From: Leptobrachium leishanense
Taxonomy: Eukaryota; Chordata; Amphibia; Anura; Megophryidae
Direction: 5' to 3'
DNA length: 64,000 nucleotides
Assembly (NCBI GenBank): GCA_009667805.1
Contig: CM019063.1
Span: 406,416,959 to 406,480,958, forward strand
Shown here: one piece after another, positions 10,976 through 22,218 of the stretch
Numbering within the stretch: position 1 is the first letter of the stretch
Layout: each line of letters starts with the position of its first letter
Made by a program: the position numbers and the translations under genes
Notes under the pieces: generated by a model
Told to the model about the DNA's origin: nothing
Seen by the model: only the letters and a program-made list of their open reading frames with translations
The model's database searches: none

Positions 10976-11353
10976 TGTAACGGGCGCTGCGGCGCTCACA
11001 CAGGAGTAGCGAGGTTGAGATATTATTGGACAGAATTATCTGCTTGATCGTAACAAAATAAACAGTATTTTCAGACTTATACTCCAAAGCCAAGAGAACC
11101 GAGCTGCTACTAAGTTCCAAAGGATTCGAGACCAACGGACAACTTAGAGCACACAACAATACAGAGAGCTGCAAGACTGGAGTGGGTGTACCCAGGTAGT
11201 TAGTACGACAGTTAACGAATTGAGCAGACTGCAGGGCAGTCAACGACCGGACCAACGTAGCATTTTCTGAGAAACCAAAACGGGTATGTTGTACCTTATA
11301 ATCACCAGGGTCTATTGACACACATAACGGCGTAAGGATAGTACAAGCCCGGG

Positions 11354-13591
11354 CAGGGCCGGCCCGTCCATGGAGCCGGTCGGAGCAAGAGCTCCAAGCG
11401 GCAGATTTTCTAGGGAGGCAAATTCTTGAAGCTGGCGTGCCGCTGCACTATTTTTTTTTTACCTGCGCTGGCGGCGGTATTTTGGAGAGAGCAATGGCCC
11501 CAGCTGACCGCGCCCACACACATCCAGCCAGCCGGGCCAGGAGTGAAGAGCGTGACTAAAGCGCGTGTGGGCGGATCCTTCCTACTACGGCTAAACATAT
11601 CTCCTCCAGGGCAGGCTCCCGCCAGCATCACCAGGCCAGCCAGGTATGTGCAGGCGGCATATGTGCCGTGTGATGTGGTAGCGGTGGTGCTGCCTCTCTC
11701 GCGGAGGTACAGGTCGTCCTGCTTCTTGTTGTTGGCCCAGTGCAGAGTCAGGCGCCCCTTTGCGTTATCGGTAGCTCCCCGCTACTCCACTCGTACTCCA
11801 CGGCTTGGTGGGGTGAAGGAGGAGGTGTCGGCAGTTGCTCGGGCCTGGCACTCTCCTGCAGCTCGGAGGAGGATATTGGATGCCTCCCCTGGGTTTTGCT
11901 GGAGGTGCGGGGCGGAGAGTTGTATGTCAGAAGCGGCTAGGCCCGGGGCCCCAGGCGGATGGGCACGATTCTCTCAGGGCTGCACATAGAGGTGAAGTGG
12001 GGGTGCGTGCTTTCTGGCGCCCTGGGGAGGCATGAGAAGGTGGGCATGCTGCTTGGGGGGTATTATGTGAGCCTGGCTGCCCTCGTGTGTGTGTGTGTGT
12101 GTGTCCTCCCAGCGGCACCTCACCCGGGGCTAAAAATAACCCTCACAGCAACCAAAACCACAGCGTGACCCTGCACAGCCCCTGTAGACACCTCATATAA
12201 ACCTGTAACTGTCACGGCTATACACCCAAGCCCCTAACCTACTCGTAACAGCTATATATACCCCATCTAACTAAACTGTGACAGCTATATACAACCAACA
12301 GGTAGCAGCTATATACCCCATCCAACCTGTAACAGCTATATACCCATCTGTAACAGCTATATACCCCATCCAACCTGTAACAGCTATATACCCATCTGTA
12401 ACAGCTATATACCCATCCAACCTGTAACAGCTATATACCCATCTGTAACAGCTATATACCCCATCCAACCTGTAACAGCTATATACCCATCTGTAACAGC
12501 TATATACCCCATCCAACCTGTAACAGCTATATACCCATCTGTAACAGCTATATACCCCATCCAACCTGTAACAGCTATATACCCCAACAAACCTGTAACA
12601 GCTATATATCCGTCTGTAACCGCTATATACCCATCTGTAACAGCTATATACCCCATCCAACCTGTAACAGCTATATACCCATTTCTAACAGCTATATACC
12701 GATCTGTAACAGCTATATACCCCATCCAACCTGTAACAGCTATATACCCATCTGTAACAGCTATATACCCCATCCAACCTGTAACAGCTATATACCCCAA
12801 CAAACCTGTAACAGCTATATATCCGTCTGTAACCGCTATACACCCATCTGTAACAGCTATATACCCCATCCAACCTGTAACAGCTATATACCCATATGTA
12901 ACAGCTATATACCCATCTGTAACAGCTATATACTACAACCAACATGTAACAGCTATATACCCATCTGTAACAGCTATTTACCACCTGTAACAGCTATATA
13001 CTCATCTGTAACAGCTATATATTCCAACCAACAGGTAGCAGCTATATACCCATCTGTAACAGCTATATACCCCAACCAACAGGTGACAGTTATATACCCA
13101 TCTTTAACAGCTATATACCATCTGTAACAGCTATATACTACAATCAACAGGTAACTGCTATATACCCATCTGTAACAGCTGTATACCCATCTGTAACAGC
13201 TATATACACCAACCAGCATGTAGCAGCTATATACCCATCTGCAACAGCTATATACCCCAACCAACATGTAGCAGCTATATACCCATCTGCAACAGCTATA
13301 TAGCCCAACCAACAAGTAACAGCTATATACCCATCTGTAACAGCTATATACTCCATCCAACATATTTTTATCAAAAGCGAAGATAAGGTATTATTAGACA
13401 CATTTACCAGTGAAAATTTCAATATTACTGTTTTATAACTCCAGAAACTGCCACCATGGCGCAGATATATCCAGTAATTGAGTCTCTTTTATATAGTCAA
13501 TTAGACCATTGTGGGTGTATTTTGGGTGGCGTGGTGGGGGGCAGCATTTCATCCTTCACTCCAGGCAGCACAATGTCTTGGGCTGGCCCTG
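11354..13591. mobile_element. hAT non-autonomous element B, with internal minisatellite
   Basis: Termini CAGGGCCGGCCC (left) and GGGCTGGCCCTG (right) are inverted. The element is flanked by an exact 8-bp duplication AGCCCGGG (11346-11353 and 13592-13599). It is 2238 bp long, with no transposase. The left part (11420-12120) is GC-rich with a (TG)n run at about 12086-12104. The right half is an ACAGCTATATACCC array. It inserted into the 3' LTR of the gypsy element. Confidence 0.9.
12185..13365. repeat. Tandem array in hAT element B (about 21-bp units, about 50 copies)
   Basis: Core GTAACAGCTATATACCC alternates with linkers CATCT and CCATCCAACCT, giving a dimeric period of about 44-46 bp over much of the array. 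Variant blocks (CCAACAAACCT, GTAGCAGC, GCAACAGC) cluster toward one side. A block around 12560-12640 recurs at about 12785-12860. Both strands are open in some frames, which reflects unit composition and not genes. Confidence 0.9.
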
Positions 13592-13842
13592 AGCCCGGGT
13601 ACACTTGTCAAATTGAGCAAGATGAACATAAGCAGGAAACAAGCGGTATTTCGTTATTGCAGATTGTACAAGCGTGCACGATCGTATATCATGAACCATG
13701 GGCCCGGAGCAGAACGATAAGGCTGTATATGGTACACCAGAGCAAGGTGGGAATATCCCCAAAAGGCAAGTAAAACCCCAAGCAGCCTGCATAGGGTTAA
13801 ACCAACAATGCACAGCACTAGCAACCACTATAGCATGTAACA

Positions 13843-15326
13843 TGAGAATAGTCAAAGACAAGCCGGGTCAATATCAGGAGCAGGAATCGTAGACATGAAT
13901 GGGTCGGCAACTTAAACAGCAAATGAGAATCAAAAGGAAGCGATGCGGGAATGAACTCCACGTCAGGGCGACGAGGCAACTCCTTGCACCCGGCGGCTCC
14001 TCGTGACCACGCCAGGCCACGCCCCCTCAGACGCCGCTTGGCCATTACATGGTGCTGGCACTCGACCAGCCAGTGCACCGAACCATGCCCAGACCCCCCA
14101 GGAAGCACAGCAGGGGCTGAGGATGTAACAGAACGCCCCCCTCCACGGTCGGACTCAGAACGACCTCCAGACGCTGAAGGATGGGCCGCATGGAATTGGC
14201 GAACCAGACGAGGCGCATGGATCTCACTGGCAGGCATCCAAGAACGATCCTCAGGCCCATAATCCTCCCAATCGACCAGGTATTGAAGGACACCTCGGAC
14301 CACAAGGGACCTCAGGTTGGCACGAACCTCGTATTCCTCCTCACCCTGGGACTTGATAGGCGGAGGAGGAGCAGTGACCCTGGTGTACCTATTACAGGTA
14401 AGAGGTTTCAAGAGGCTAACATGGAATACGTTGTGAATATGTAAATATGGGGGTAAAGCCAAAGCATAGGAAACAGGGTTAATGCGTCTTAGCACCTTAT
14501 AGGGACCAATAAATCTGGGAGCCATCTCCATGGACGGCACCAACAATTTGATGTTTCTGGTTGACAGCCATACCTTGACTGTATACACCGGTGCAGGACC
14601 TCTGCGTCTGTCTGCTTTTATTTTTTGCTTTATAATATTGGCCTCCATGATTTCTTTAACCCTCTCCCATGTCCCTTTTAGGTTATTCAGATGCTCATCC
14701 AAGGCTGGCAACGCAGTACCTTGGAATACAGAGGGGAGCATGGGAGGATCGAAACCATAAACTGTATGGAAAGGTAAGTGGCCTGTTGTTTCACTCACTG
14801 AGTTGTTTAGAGCAACCTCAGCCCAGGGTAACAGGTCTGCCCATTCACTTTGCTTTTTAGACACAAAGCAACGTAAGTATTGCTCGACACTCTGGTTGGC
14901 TCTCTCTGCGGCCCCATTCATCTGTGGGTGATAAGCCGAGGAGAAACTCAACGTGATTCAGAGGTTGTCACAAAACCCTCGCCAGAATCGAGAAACAAAC
15001 TGGGTTCCTCTGTCGAATACTATTCCCAGAAGAACCCCATGAAGTCTGACAATATTTTGCACGAACACTGGTACCAGCTCAATAGCTGAAGGAAGTTTGA
15101 CCAGAGGCACAAAGTGCACCATCTTTGAAAATCTGTCTACCACGGTAAGGATCACCGTATGAACCTGGGACATAGGTAGATCGGTTATGAAGTCCAGAGA
15201 GAGGTGGGACCAAGGTCTCTCAGGCACCGGCAAAGGCTGCAACAGACCTATAGGTAAGGACCTGGGATTCTTGCTTCTACAGCACACTTCACATGTGGCT
15301 ATGTAGTCCTTGATATCCCTTCGCAT
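13843..15326 (-). pseudogene. Gypsy integrase with chromodomain (broken)
   Basis: C-terminal part of the pol polyprotein. A zinc-binding region reads MRRDIKDYIATCEVC; the upstream HHCC histidine is in the H of GHMGITKTL, before the stop at 15342. The catalytic core follows, with D in SLDFITDLP, D in IVFDRGTQF and E in NGAAERANQ, so all three acidic residues of the D,D-35-E triad are present. The C-terminal end has a chromodomain-like segment (GVLQYLVDWEDYGPEDRSW), which defines chromoviruses and is thought to guide integration to marked chromatin. One in-frame stop (14958-14960) lies between the second and third catalytic residues. The frame continues to the edge of the 3' LTR. Confidence 0.85.
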
Positions 15327-15341
15327 ACCTGCCCACCAGAA

Positions 15342-17096
15342 CTATTTTTCAATCGTGGATAAAGTCTTAGTTATTCCCATATGCCCATAAGGCTTGGAAT
15401 CATGGTAAATCATCATCATTTGTGTTCTCTCCTCCTCAGGTACAAAGACCTTACCAGGAGGTTTTTCAAGAGGAGCAACACCTTGGACAGTCTGAATTCT
15501 TTCCAACAGTGGAGAAGATACAGTCAGGACAGTGGTACCCAATATCCTCTCATGAGGAATGATGGGACTGTGGTCGAACGTATGTTGTTCATATGACTCT
15601 AACTGCCTGGATAAAGCATCAGCTTTCGTGTTTTTTGAACCAGGACGATAGGTCAACAAGAAATTAAAACTGGACAGGAACAATGACCACCTAGCCTGCC
15701 TGGAATTTAAGTGTTTAGCGTCTCCCATGTAAACGAGATTTTTTTGATCTGCTATGATTATCGCAAGATCTTTTGTACCTTCTAGCAAATAGCGCCATTC
15801 CTTGAGGGCTGCTATAACTGCCAGTAATTCCCTATTACCAATGTCATAATTTCTCTCTGCAGGTGTCATTTTCCTGGAGAAAAACCCACAAGGGTGTAAC
15901 GATCCCTCAGGACGTTCTCTCTGAGACAGAACTGCACCAATTCCTATCTCAGATGCATCTAATTCAAGCTGAAATGGCAAGCCTGGTTCTGGATGCTGTA
16001 GGATAGGTGCCGTGACGAATGCCTGCATGGCTTGATCACTCCAGACCTGATTCTGAGCACCTTTCTTAGTCATGGCCGTGATTGGAGACACCACAGTAGA
16101 GAAACCTTTAATGAATCTCCTATAATAATTTGTGAAACCAAGGAATCTCTGTATGGCCTTCAGGCCCTGAGGTAGTGGCCATTCTTTGACGGCAGATAGC
16201 TTTTTTGGGTCCATCTCAAACCCCTCAGGTGTGATGATGTAACCCAGGAAATGAACTGAAGTTATGTCGAACAGACACTTTTCTAACTTACAGTATAGTT
16301 TATTCTCCAGCAACCTTTGTAACACTGTCCACACATGGACATGGTTTGTTTCAACATCAGGAGAATAAATCAAGATATTGTCTAAATAGACTATCACAAA
16401 GACTTGCAAAAAATCCCTTAGGACATCATTAATAAAGTCTTGGAAGACTGCTGGCTCATTACATAAGCCAAATGGCATGACCAGATATTTGTAATGACCG
16501 CTCCTGGTATTGATAGCAGTCTTCCATTCATGTTCTTGCTTGACCCTTACCAAGTTGTAAGCACCACGAAGGTCCAACTTGGTGTAAACCTTGGCACCTC
16601 TCAATCGGTCATACAACCTGGATTTTAGTAGGATGGGATAGGCATTACGTATAGTGATTCTGTTTAACCCTCTATAATCAATGCAAGGTCTTAAATCCCC
16701 TTCCTTTTTTGATACAAAAAAGAATCCTGCTCCCGCAGGAGAGGAGGAACGACGAATGAACCCTCTAGCTAGGCTCTCTTTTATATATTCTTCCATGATG
16801 TCATTCTCCTTTTGTGAAAGTGGGTAGACATAACCCCTAGGAGGCATGGTGCCTGGCAGCATATCTATAGCACAATCATAAGGCCTGTGAGGAGGTAGAA
16901 TCTCAGATTTTCCCTTATCGAATACCTCTTTAAGATCGTTATACCACTTAGGTACCTCTGTGGAGAGTGGAGGAGCAGTGGCCACATTCAGACTGCCCAC
17001 CAGAGTACTCATACCCAGACATCTGGACCAACATTTAGATCCCCATGATTCCAACTCTCCCATAGACCAGTTAACAACTGGGTTGTGTTTTGCCAA
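15342..17096 (-). pseudogene. Gypsy reverse transcriptase and RNase H (inactive)
   Basis: A 584-codon frame covering Ty3/gypsy RT and RNase H. In order it shows ARGFIRRSSSPAGAGFFFV, LRPCIDYRGLN, YTKLDLRGAYN (RT motif A), FGLCNEPAVFQDFIND and the active-site box. The box reads VYLDNILIYS where the family has Y-(V/L)-DD, so the second catalytic aspartate is asparagine. RNase H follows with ELDASEIGIGAVLSQ and EWRYLLEG. An in-frame TGA (17097-17099) separates it from protease, and an in-frame TAG (15342-15344) separates it from integrase. All pol pieces are in one frame, so these are point-mutation stops in a formerly continuous polyprotein. Confidence 0.92.
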
Positions 17097-17438
17097 TCAA
17101 GGATACCCCAATACAATGGGTACTGTGGGCGATTCAATAATCTGAAATTTGATTTTCTCCTTATGCAGGACACCAGTACAAAAAGAGGCAGGCACAGTAT
17201 CGTGTGTACAATGAGGTCTCAATAATTTCCTGCCATCGATACTTTCAATGAGGAGAGGTACCTCTCTCTCCACCAGAGGCACTTGGTGAATGGCAGCAAA
17301 ACCAGAGTCTAAGAAATTGCCTGCAGACCCAGAATCTATTAGTGCTTCTGTGTTCAACTTAACTTTCTCCCAAGCAATGGATACAGGCACCACAACATGA
17401 GATCTTCTCTTTCTTTTCTTACTAGACACAAGAGACAC
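17097..17438 (-). pseudogene. Gypsy aspartic protease
   Basis: A 113-codon frame containing EALIDSGSAGNFLDSGFA, the D-S-G active-site loop of retropepsin-like proteases. A later IVLGYP matches the G-x-P segment that leads into RT. In the family this protease cuts the gag-pol polyprotein as a dimer. It is in frame with RT across the stop at 17097-17099 and lies directly downstream of gag. Confidence 0.85.
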
Positions 17439-17512
17439 TATAGTAGTACCTAGAAACGGTCTCTCAAGGGATTCTAGGCTTGCTCGTTTCCTGACACATT
17501 AGATCTTTTTGG

Positions 17513-18405
17513 TCACATGGGGCATTGTAAACGAAAATGCCCTCTATCAGCACAATAGAGACAAAGCCCCTCTCGGAGACGATATTGTCTCTTCTCTCCT
17601 GATATGCCAGAACGACCTAGTATCATAGGTTCTGGTTCAGTGGGTATAGGTCTGGGAGGAGAGACAGCGTGAGCTGACCTGGAAGTAGAACTGGCCCCCT
17701 GGGAAGGTTTATGTGATTTGCTACGGCCAGACCTCCTGTCACGCATCTGATCATCGACGGCTATACAATAGTCCACCAGATCCTCTAGCTCCCCGGGCAA
17801 TGCCATAGGTGCTAATTCATGCATGATATTCTCGGAAATTCCTTCAAGGAATGCGGTAACCAGCACCTCATTAGGCCATGACAATTCTGCAGCCACTGTT
17901 TTAAATTCTATAGCGTAATCTGAAACTCGGCGGTTGCCCTGGGATATACGCCACAAAGCCCTGGCTGCCCCTGTTGCCCTTCTAGCGGGGTCAAAAGTGC
18001 GTTGTAACTCTGCCATAAATTCAGCATAATTTTACACCAGTGGTTTCTTCAGCTCCCACAAAGGGGTTGCCCACAGCAGTGCTTTCTTGGTTAGGTGGTT
18101 AATGACATAACCCACCTAAGCTCTATCTGTGGGACACATACCTGGATTCAATTCAAACATAATATCGATTTAGGTTATAAACCCTCTGCATGAACCCAAA
18201 CTCCCATTGAAACACGTAGGAGTTCTTAAATTAACATGAGATATCTCAGTGGCAATCATAGAGGAAACACATACTGCTTGAGAGGACATGCCAATCACAG
18301 GGGAAGGGGGTGGAGAGGCCTGGCCTAACTGCTTGAATTGTTCCATGAGTAGGCCCAAGGCCAGGAAACTAGAATTTCCCAGCTGCTGGTCACTAATAGA
18401 ATACT
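17513..18405 (-). pseudogene. Gypsy gag with CCHC zinc knuckle (frameshifted)
   Basis: Two frames joined by a frameshift near 18020-18170. The N-terminal part (18170 to about 18400) has LGLLMEQFKQLGQASPPPSP and ends in a CFNGS-CRGFIT-like segment. The main part (17513-18016, 167 codons) has the capsid-like ELQRTFDPARRATGAARAL and LSWPNEVLVTAFLEGI. It ends in a zinc knuckle, CLYCADRGHFRLQC (C-x2-C-x4-H-x4-C), which packages RNA in related elements. The 5' LTR and primer site that should lie just beyond 18405 are missing. Confidence 0.85.
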
Positions 18406-18432
18406 AATGACGTCGCAGTGCCAACATCACTA

Positions 18433-18470
18433 TCTCTGAAACTGATCGCATTAACGATCAGTCTCAGAGA
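18433..18470. repeat. Hairpin-forming inverted repeat
   Basis: Arms TCTCTGAAACTGATCG and CGATCAGTCTCAGAGA pair with one mismatch over 16 bp around a CATTAA loop. It sits just upstream of the truncated gypsy element. Confidence 0.7.
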
Positions 18471-18522
18471 GGTCACGATAGATCGAAACTGGGCAAAATT
18501 TAGAAAAAAAAAAAAATAATAA

Positions 18523-18606
18523 TTGGGCAGAGGCTGACAGCAGCCTCTGCCCAAATAATTAATGACCGATATGAGACATTACTTTTCAGTAGAGTGTTCC
18601 TTTAAC
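18523..18606. mobile_element. Hairpin plus T2-type MITE terminus
   Basis: A perfect 14-bp stem TTGGGCAGAGGCTG/CAGCCTCTGCCCAA with ACAG loop (18523-18554). It is followed by a terminus GTTCCTTTAA (to about 18606) resembling the TTAAAGGRR ends of amphibian T2-type MITEs. A related piece (AATTGGGCAGATCCTGCTG, near TTAAAGGGATAC) occurs at 50495-50560. Confidence 0.45.
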
Positions 18607-19172
18607 ATTTATTGTTTGTGCATCTTAAAGATTTATTTACTACAAATAGTGTTATATAGGGAATTCTTGTGGTGCCAGATGTCTTTTACTCAACTTGATA
18701 ATAGAGACTGTCAATCTACCATAGTATAACACGTTCAGATATAAATAGTTCAGTGATGAACAGTAGTATATCATATAAGAAATCTACTTCTACAGTGCGT
18801 TTATGACTTTGTAGCATTTATTACCCTTGCATATTTACTGTGGAAGTAATATTTATTTTAGAAGTTTATGTAATGGAAATATTGCTTCCTCTCTTCTACG
18901 AAATATAACAAGGTCTTCAAACACCACATGTTGCCATTTTTTATTTCCATATACCACCAACATTGTGGTATCCATGAAAAAGAAAAAAAATTAAATGCCT
19001 TTGCAATAAACTCCGGGTCTGCAAAAACGGAAATTATTTGTTATAAAAGTTTAAAGCTGATGTCAAGGTTTTCTTTTGGTGTACATCAGCAAAGTTTAAC
19101 TTTCATCCAGTTATTGCACAAAGAAAAGTCTTTGTTAAATTCAATTAAATAAATAAGTAATTCATGACTTTC
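18607..19172. other. AT-rich sequence, nothing recognised
   Basis: About 570 bp with no repeat termini, coding frame of note or structure that I can assign. The short frame at 18928-19152 has no recognisable domain. Confidence 0.5.
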
Positions 19173-20224
19173 TTAACCCTTTCACTGCTGAGCCATTTCA
19201 CCACTGTGTGCTGAGCTCATTTTTACCGCTTCTGCTCATCATGTTTAAACGCGCTTTGAAGCCACCTTTTATTATACAACCCAGACATATTATATATCTT
19301 TCTTTCCGGCAGAGTCCGCAGATTCATAATATATAATTATTATATGTATACGTTATGCCCTGCCCTTTTATTATAACAAAAAAATTCAATAAAATTAGAA
19401 TTTTTAATCATCTACAACCTACAAAGTGTTTTTTTTTCGCATTTTATCATGCAAGTTTTTGCGTTTATATTTTCTATGGGGTGCGCTTGTTAAAAAAACT
19501 ATAAATGGGGACCGTTACATTTTTTTGGGAGGGAATTACGTGATTTTAGCAAACGCAGCACATAGAAAAAAATCATTAGTGCAGCATCATTGTTCAGATT
19601 ATAATTGAAATGGGAACAATATTGCTGCATTTATAAAAACATTATTATTTATATATATATATATTTTTTTTTTCTTTGGGAAATCCACAGGCAGCTAGGG
19701 GTTCCCCGGCTAACTGACATCATTGCGCCATGCGCGATGGTGTTAGGTGGCCAGAGGTACCCGGAGGTGGAGCCGCCATCCAAGATGGCAGCCCCCACCG
19801 GAGCTAGGCCGCGATCCAGCGCCGGATGGCACCAGATCGCAGCCGTGTACGTAAGGGGTTAAAACCAGGCACTGCTTAAAAGGGGAGACTCTCCCCTTTT
19901 AAGTGGTGCATGGTTTGTGCGGCTGTGACCTCCTGATTGGGAGGGAGAGGGATCCGAAAGGATCCCCCTCCCTTTCATGTGATCTCCCGGGGGTCGCCCG
20001 CAAATGACATCATTGTGCATGGCGCGATAATAACATTTACGTGGGGTGGCACTTACAAGATGCGTCTGACTTCCTAGAAGTCAGAACACCGCGTGACCCC
20101 AGAGGAGAGAGGTGAGTATCTCTCCGGGCTCCCACCGAGCGGATGACGTGTGGGTAACGTCCTCCGCATATAGCGGGAGTCAATGAGAACGTTCCCCACA
20201 CGTCCTCCACTGCCAAGGGGTTAA
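19173..20224. mobile_element. TTAA-bounded non-autonomous DNA element(s)
   Basis: Bounded by TTAACCCTTTCACTGCTGAG on the left and CTGCCAAGGGGTTAA on the right, with similar inverted ends and a TTAA target as in piggyBac- and Kolobok-type elements. An internal GGGGTTAA at 19855-19862 suggests two related elements joined end to end. The left part recurs inverted near 27920-27990. The right part (about 20010-20224) recurs inverted at 63366-63600. No transposase is encoded. Confidence 0.6.
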
Positions 20225-20815
20225 AAAAAATTGTTTTAGAATTTTGTTTGTTATTACTGGCTTATGAAAGTTAGTCCGTAAGAATCACATTCGCAAACTT
20301 TTGGGGAAGGCAAGATTTACTTTTTTGTATTTATTTCCTAAATATTTATCTTTCTCACTTTATTTTACCAGACTTTCACTGTCCAATCTTATTTCATGCC
20401 TTCCAACTATAATGAATGCAACATTCACATGCATTTACAAGAGCAAGTAAGAACATTATTCATCTCTCAGTTACCCTGTCACCTCTCTTGCTCTCCATAT
20501 TTAAAAATCCTGTTACACGTTTAGCAGGAAATCGCTATACAACAAAATCGCTGCTGTTATTGTTTCCTGTTCTAAGAAATGTATGTCATATCTTAATACA
20601 AAATCAACATTTATATTTCTGTATAGGACATTGTATTTTTAGAAAACCTTGTAATTTATGCAATTTTCTACACATTATTTGTAGAACATTTCTTCCTCGT
20701 TACAGCACACCCTTTGTCTGTTGCAGATCTTGGGTCTTTGTTTTCTTGTAGCTTAATTAAACCAGTAAACCCTTTTATTTTACAAGTTCAAATAGAGTCT
20801 TGTGAGGTTTATTTA
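20225..20815. other. AT-rich sequence, nothing recognised
   Basis: No termini or domains assigned. A 111-codon frame (20416-20751) has no recognisable motif and biased composition, so I do not call it. Confidence 0.5.
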
Positions 20816-20818
20816 TTT

Positions 20819-21165
20819 CTTAACCTGTTTGCTGTGGATGGTGCGCTGATCGTGAACTCTGATTTTCCTCTTGAGTGCAGAGGACGCAGTAAGCGCGTTG
20901 TCGAAGTCCCACGGATCGGCGTCTATCAATCGCGGACTTCTCCCACAGGGAGCTGACATCTTGGATGTCAGCCCTGCCTGTGGGACCTTCCTCTGCCCAT
21001 TGACATCATCGCACGTGAGCGCAATGATATCAGAAATGGGGCTTCCTCCTTGCTTGGCAGGGAATTCCCTCTGGAGGAGATATGGGGTTTGAGGGGCCAT
21101 ATTAAAGCTGAGAGATTTGAGGGGCCATATTAAAGCTGAGAGGTTTGACTGTACAGAGACCATAA
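20819..21165. mobile_element. TTAA-family repeat fragment with 30-bp duplication
   Basis: Begins TTAACCTGTTTGCTGTGGATG and contains TTGACATCATCGCACGTGAG and AAGATGGC-like segments shared with the other TTAA-type repeats. Near its end TTTGAGGGGCCATATTAAAG is present twice in tandem (about 21087-21145). Confidence 0.5.
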
Positions 21166-21214
21166 TAAATCAATTGCTTGCTGACTCTTCAAAACCCTAT
21201 CAGTGAGTGGCAAG

Positions 21215-21595
21215 CAGGGCTGCCATCAGAAATAGTGGGTTCCCTTACTAAAGCACTGGACAGGGCCCCCTTCTGTCAGCTGCCCATTTCAATAAGCTAA
21301 ATAAAAATAAAAAAAATTGCTTCTTTCTGAAAACCTTCTTATAGTGGGAGTGGGCTAAATCCCTGGTAGTCCAGCAAGAACATAAAAAGTGTTCCCTGGT
21401 GTAGATCATACTAACTGATTGCTCTGACGATCCCCTAGATGCTGCGCCCACTGGGAAAATTGCTGGTATCTGGGTTGACCAGTCCTGGGTGACATGTAGG
21501 GGCCCGTATGGTGCACATGGGGTTTGGCAAGGGCCCCTTGGATCAACTGGGCCACTGAACATGTAGTGGGCTGTCACCCCCCAGTGGCTGCCCTG
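21215..21595. mobile_element. hAT non-autonomous element C
   Basis: A 381-bp element with ends CAGGGCTGCCATCAG and CAGTGGCTGCCCTG and an exact 8-bp flanking duplication GTGGCAAG (21207-21214 and 21596-21603). Its left end matches the inverted right end of element A beyond the terminal repeat, so it is the same family. It has no tandem array, which gives an array-free comparator. Confidence 0.88.
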
Positions 21596-21819
21596 GTGGC
21601 AAGTGACAAGTGACACGCTGCATCTGGTGGCAGGCCTGTGTTTATTTACTTCAATTGTATAGCTGCATCTGGTGGCAGGCGTTAAGTCAGAATCCAACAT
21701 TTATTTCTGTCCGTGAGTGGCCCGCTCATTATTTTATTTACTACTTCTGTCCGCGCCTCGTTTCAGCACTGCGCACTTGTCTCATGTTTTGGTAAGCCCA
21801 CAAGCTAACCTTAGCCAAA

Positions 21820-21956
21820 ATGAGTAAAATACAGATGCCATCGTTGAGCTTCTTTGAAAAGAGGGGAAGACCCGAGGATGAGACAGCGGAAGGCCCTAGA
21901 CTGCCAACAACAAGAAATATGCATTTAAAAGAAAATATCATGAGTTCTACTTAACC
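21820..21956 (+). pseudogene. ZBED5-like transposase, N-terminal piece
   Basis: Begins at an ATG (21820) and reads MSKIQMPSLSFFEKRGRPED, then ends at a stop introduced at the TTAA repeat. A short basic leader with SLxSFF is usual just before the BED-type finger in this transposase group. Confidence 0.5.
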
Positions 21957-22190
21957 CCATAAGGACCAATGACATACCAGGTGCATCCTACAAAATGGTC
22001 GCTTAGCAACCAAGGACATACCTGTGATCGTTCCAGCGATGCCTCTCTTTAACCCCTGAGGTGCCGGTCCAGACATCTTGGATGGCAGCCAAGTTTTTGG
22101 GGCCTCCCCCGCCCACTGACGTCGTCACGCATATGCTCGATGACGTCTGTTGGGAAATTAACAGCCTAGCTGCCAAGGGATTTCCTATCT
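21951..22190. mobile_element. TTAA-family MITE fragment
   Basis: Begins TTAACCCCATAAGGACCAAT, followed by GACATACC-type repeats, and ends near CTGCCAAGGG. It is similar in style to the repeat at 19173-20224. The TTAA at 21951 lies within the hAT coding piece, consistent with insertion at a TTAA target. Confidence 0.5.
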
Positions 22191-22218
22191 AAGGCCCCTA
22201 TTATACTCCTAACACAAA

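Larger units (their letters stand above)
10976..13842 (-). mobile_element. 3' LTR of the chromodomain gypsy element, split by hAT B
   Basis: Read on the minus strand the LTR begins TGTTACATGCTATAG (13842) and ends GCGCCCGTTACA (10976), with TG...CA ends. The hAT element 11354-13591 interrupts it. Removing that and one copy of its target duplication leaves about 620 bp. The segment 10976-11353 contains CGTAACAAAATAAACAG at 11050-11066 on the plus strand. The LTR directly follows the integrase/chromodomain frame at 13843. No matching 5' LTR is found beyond 18405. Confidence 0.65.

Noticed and set aside
10905..11321. 138-codon minus-strand frame resembling a secreted or membrane protein
   Set aside because: It overlaps the gypsy LTR body and its end, with no domain; LTR sequence explains it.
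11426..11989. 187-codon plus-strand frame in GC-rich DNA
   Set aside because: It lies wholly inside hAT element B. GC-rich sequence favours open frames, and no motif is visible.
12271..13422. Minus-strand frames of 92-154 codons with YIAVTDG and YSCYRWV repeats
   Set aside because: Array translations in hAT element B; no independent evidence of coding.
20416..20751. 111-codon frame in AT-rich DNA
   Set aside because: No recognisable domain, biased composition and no splice-like boundaries worth noting.
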